From contig CAZBEA010000005.1 in NCBI GenBank assembly GCA_964490835.1, positions 1 through 37,127 on the forward strand: 37,127 nt of DNA, given 5' to 3'. The notes beneath the pieces are model-generated. The model saw only the letters and a list, made by a program, of their open reading frames with translations, ran no database searches and had not been told where the DNA came from. Numbering within the stretch: position 1 is the first letter of the stretch; the number at the start of each line of letters is the position of its first letter. Made by a program: the position numbers and the translations under genes. Positions 34,889 through 37,127 of the stretch are shown here, piece after piece. The stretch is from CAZBEA01 sp964490835. Lineage in GTDB: Bacteria; Patescibacteriota; Microgenomatia; Levybacterales; GWA1-39-11.

Positions 34889-35494
34889 TTATCTTGAATA
34901 AAATTCAATAACTAATTGATAATCTATAGGATTTGCGATTTCATCCATTTGTGGCATCGCAACATACTTACCAACACCTTTTTTCTGCGTAACAAAAGGT
35001 AATAGTTGAATTTCTTCATTTTCTAATTGTTCTTTAATATGAACCTCTTCTAACATTTTCTTAGTCAGAGTAATTTCCTGACCAATTTTGACTTGATACG
35101 ATGGAATGTTATTTTTTCTACCGTCTACCAATACATGCCTATGAGATACCAATTGTCTAGCGTGATTTCTAGAGCTGGCAAATCCCATTCTGTATACCAA
35201 ATTATCAAGTCTAGATTCAAGAATTCCAATGAGAGCTTCTTCGGTGTTCATTTTCTTGCTTTGAGCAGACTCAACATATCCCCTAAATTGCTTTTCCAAG
35301 AGTCCATAAATTCTTTTCAATTTTTGTTTTTCGCGCAATTGTAATCCATACTCGGATGGTTTTCTTCCTCTTTTCCCAGGCATAGCACCCGGCAATATCC
35401 CGATTCTTCGATCAAGCGAAGCCGATGTTTTACCAAGAATATTAATTCCTTCTCTTCTTGCTAATTTATGTTTTGGTCCTGTGTATCGTGCCAT
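34889..35494 (-). CDS. rpsD: 30S ribosomal protein S4 (cysteine-free form)
   Basis: 201 residues: MARYTGPKHKLARREG, LQLREKQKLKRIYGLLEKQF, LESRLDNLVYRMGFASSRNH and the S4 RNA-binding domain ARQLVSHRHVLVDGRKNNIP. The N-terminal zinc-binding cysteines of some S4 proteins are absent. It is a primary binder of 16S rRNA and starts small-subunit assembly. An AGGAG-like site lies upstream, near the rpsK stop. Confidence 0.96.
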   Translation of the reverse strand: MARYTGPKHKLARREGINILGKTSASLDRRIGILPGAMPGKRGRKPSEYGLQLREKQKLKRIYGLLEKQFRGYVESAQSKKMNTEEALIGILESRLDNLVYRMGFASSRNHARQLVSHRHVLVDGRKNNIPSYQVKIGQEITLTKKMLEEVHIKEQLENEEIQLLPFVTQKKGVGKYVAMPQMDEIANPIDYQLVIEFYSR

Positions 35495-35498
35495 ATAA

Positions 35499-35894
35499 CT
35501 ATACTCTCCTTCTCTTTTTCATCCGTGGTCCGTTATGTGGAATTGGAGTGATATCTGCAATCATAGAAATTGAAAGTCCTGAGGCTCGAACTGCTCGAAG
35601 TGAAGAATCTCGACCTACTCCTGGTCCCTTGATATAAACCTCAACAGTATGGAGTCCTATTTCTTTTGCTTTCTTGAGTGCCTCATCAACAGCTTGCGTT
35701 GCTGCAAACGGGGTGGATTTACGTGTTCCTTTAAATCCTACATTTCCGGATGAGCTCCAGGATATAGCATCACCTTTTTCATTCGTAACCGTGACGATTG
35801 TGTTGTTAAATGTAGTATTTACATACACTCTTCCGTTGCCGGTTGTTGTTACTTTCTTAACTTTTTTTGCCTTTATATTCTTTTTATCAGCCAT
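35499..35894 (-). CDS. rpsK: 30S ribosomal protein S11
   Basis: 131 residues with a Lys-rich N-terminus, then GRVYVNTTFNNTIVTVTNEK, SSSGNVGFKGTRKSTPFAAT, VEVYIKGPGVGRDSSLRAVR and ITPIPHNGPRMKKRRRV, the typical S11 C-terminus. It forms part of the mRNA exit platform with S7 and S18. It lies 2 bp after rpsM and 4 bp before rpsD. Confidence 0.97.
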   Translation of the reverse strand: MADKKNIKAKKVKKVTTTGNGRVYVNTTFNNTIVTVTNEKGDAISWSSSGNVGFKGTRKSTPFAATQAVDEALKKAKEIGLHTVEVYIKGPGVGRDSSLRAVRASGLSISMIADITPIPHNGPRMKKRRRV

Positions 35895-35896
35895 AT

Positions 35897-36301
35897 TTAA
35901 CCTTTCTTAGCTGCAGCTGCTTCCATTTTTGCTGCTACTTCTTTCTTGATAGCCCCAATCGTTACTCTCTTTCCTCTCTTTGTACGTGCGTTTGAACGAG
36001 TTCTTTGTCCTCGGGCCGGGAGACCTCGAGCGTGTCTTAATCCTCTATAGCTTCCTACTTCACGCAACCTTTTAACATTTCCGTTTATTTCTGCCCTTAA
36101 ATCACCCTCAACTTTAATAGTGTCCAAAGCTTTCTGAATACGACCAAACTCGTCTTCCGTGATATCCTTAACTCTTTTTGCAGGATCGATTTTAGCATTG
36201 GTTAGAACCTGTTTTACGTTTGATCTCCCTATGCCATAGATATAGGTAAGCGAAATATCTACTCGCTTTTCATCAGGTATATTAATTCCTACAATACGCA
36301 T
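35897..36301 (-). CDS. rpsM: 30S ribosomal protein S13
   Basis: 134 residues: MRIVGINIPDEKRVDISLTY, IYGIGRSNVKQVL, LRAEINGNVKRLREVGSYRG and LRHARGLPARGQRTRSNART. A short Ala/Lys tail (AAKMEAAAAKKG) extends past the usual end. S13 contacts P-site tRNA and the large subunit (bridge B1). Only 35 bp separate it from infA, where other bacteria often have rpmJ. Confidence 0.97.
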   Translation of the reverse strand: MRIVGINIPDEKRVDISLTYIYGIGRSNVKQVLTNAKIDPAKRVKDITEDEFGRIQKALDTIKVEGDLRAEINGNVKRLREVGSYRGLRHARGLPARGQRTRSNARTKRGKRVTIGAIKKEVAAKMEAAAAKKG

Positions 36302-36336
36302 GTGTTTAAAAATTTATAGAAGAGTCTGAGGTGTAA

Positions 36337-36552
36337 TTAGATTCTGTATGTTATTCTTCCTTTTCCTTTATCATACGGTGTCATTTCAATCTTTACTTTG
36401 TCGCCCGGTAAAATCTTAATAAAATGAATCCTCATTTTACCCGACAAATGACAAAGTACTAGTCTTCCCCCATCGATTTCTACTCTAAATAAGGTATTTG
36501 GTAATACTTCTCTAACTACTCCTGTCAACTCAATAGAACCCTGGTGTGTCAT
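36337..36552 (-). CDS. infA: Translation initiation factor IF-1
   Basis: 71 residues, an S1-like OB fold. GSIELTGVVREVLPNTLFRV, then HLSGKMR, and ILPGDKVKIEMTPYDKGKGR are the IF-1 signatures; it occupies the ribosomal A site during initiation. A -35/-10 pair in the short gap after map suggests its own promoter for the downstream ribosomal genes. Confidence 0.96.
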   Translation of the reverse strand: MTHQGSIELTGVVREVLPNTLFRVEIDGGRLVLCHLSGKMRIHFIKILPGDKVKIEMTPYDKGKGRITYRI

Positions 36553-36571
36553 ACGTCACACTTGAGTTCAT

Positions 36572-36600
36572 ATTGTAACAAATTCAGTTCAAATTCGCAA
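36572..36600 (-). promoter_or_regulatory. Promoter upstream of infA and the ribosomal cluster
   Basis: Minus strand TTGCGA (36600-36595), a 17-bp spacer, TACAAT (36577-36572), 19 nt before the infA ATG. Confidence 0.5.
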
Positions 36601-36603
36601 CAC

Positions 36604-37127
36604 TTACACTCGATCTGTCGAAAATCGTGTTAACAACTTTGGACCGTTATCTGTTACTACCATACTCCGCTCAAAAAGACCTGAAAGAGAACCGTCTTTT
36701 GTGACTATCGTCCAGTCGTCTTCTCCTGAATAGAGAAGTTCCTCTGACCCCATGTTGTAGATAATTTCGACGGCAATTGTCATGTTTTCCTTTAAAAGTG
36801 GTGTTTTTTGTATTGAACCGGCTAAATACCCTGGAATTTCCGGATCTTCGTGGAGATCTTGCCCCACACCGTGTCCGACAAGACTGCGCGTCACCTTGTA
36901 CCCTTTTTCCTCTACTTTTTGCATCTGTTCAGACAGATGGCCGACTCTGTTCCCTGATTTTACTTGTGATATCGCATTAAAAAGTGCTTTCTTCCCTGCA
37001 GCTAGAAATTCCTTTTTAACATTATCCTGCTCGTCACCTGAGGGAATTAGAACAGTTTCTGCCATATCCGTGTGATACCCATCAAGATATACTCCACAGT
37101 CGATACCTACAATATCACCCCTTTGTA
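36604..37127 (-). CDS. map: Methionine aminopeptidase type I, 5' end outside window
   Basis: The frame is open to the window edge. Upstream of the first visible Met (37065) it still reads GDIVGIDCGVYLDGYHTDMA, which contains two conserved metal-binding aspartates (in GIDCG and HTDMAET). That Met is therefore internal and the gene starts beyond the window. Other metal or active-site positions are LVGHGVGQDLHEDPEIP (His), MTIAVEIIYN (Glu) and SLSGLFERSMVVT (Glu). The enzyme removes N-terminal Met co-translationally. Its position before infA is the usual secY-adk-map-infA order. Confidence 0.95.
   Translation of the reverse strand, partial: QRGDIVGIDCGVYLDGYHTDMAETVLIPSGDEQDNVKKEFLAAGKKALFNAISQVKSGNRVGHLSEQMQKVEEKGYKVTRSLVGHGVGQDLHEDPEIPGYLAGSIQKTPLLKENMTIAVEIIYNMGSEELLYSGEDDWTIVTKDGSLSGLFERSMVVTDNGPKLLTRFSTDRV

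Overview
The window looks like a chromosomal segment of an AT-rich bacterium of the candidate phyla radiation (Patescibacteria), possibly Microgenomates. That placement is an inference from gene content: a map-infA-rpsM-rpsK-rpsD-rpoA-rplQ-rplM-rpsI cluster lacking rpmJ, a long serine recombinase that begins MKYIIYCRKS, RNase Y without a membrane anchor, split transketolase, GH57/GH15 amylases, and -10 boxes lying almost on the start codons. TGA is a normal stop here (it ends the GH15, glycerate kinase and transketolase-C genes), so the Gracilibacteria code does not apply. Three N-runs (8901-9000, 28378-28387, 33109-33118) show that this is a scaffolded draft assembly.

Layout. 1-6142 (+): end of a GH57 amylase, a GH15 glucoamylase, topA (interrupted by an in-frame TGA), a SpoU/TrmH methyltransferase and rmuC. 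6139-10698 (-): a small acidic protein, an FNR-type flavin reductase, a UvrD-like helicase fused to a RecB/AddB-type nuclease, and an unknown protein. 10725-11646 (+): RNase P RNA followed at once by a NUDIX gene. 11615-14604 (-): miaA, HU, a second NUDIX gene and RNase Y. 14777-19590 (+): an overlapping operon of glycerate 2-kinase, transketolase N and C halves, and a GlcD-like FAD oxidase. 19629-22423 (-): DoxX, a HAD phosphatase, an MBL-fold hydrolase, phhB and tag. 29589-32451 (+): recA-recX-purD. 32448-37127 (-): the ribosomal protein/rpoA cluster headed by map.

The most unusual part is 22429-29482. I read it as a 7.05-kb integrative element inserted at the 3' end of a tRNA-Pro(GGG) gene. 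A 5-bp core TGTCG is present at both ends. Before insertion, tRNA-Pro would have lain directly upstream of tag. The element carries a large serine recombinase whose last codons run antisense through the tRNA, an ABC exporter, an ADP-ribosyltransferase-like protein, a NUDIX hydrolase, an MBL-like protein with an altered metal motif, a small two-helix membrane protein, a strongly structured 590-bp non-coding stretch, and a compact structured RNA with its own promoter. Inside it, in inverted orientation, is a complete copy of the junction expected from joining the two element ends (an attP-like site). As a result the cargo is bracketed by perfect 62-bp inverted repeats and the recombinase by 100-bp inverted repeats with one mismatch.

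Regulation. Many genes have a TATAAT-like box ending only 6-12 nt before the start codon, often preceded by TGG (an extended -10), which implies leaderless or nearly leaderless mRNAs. HU and several ribosomal protein genes instead have Shine-Dalgarno sequences.
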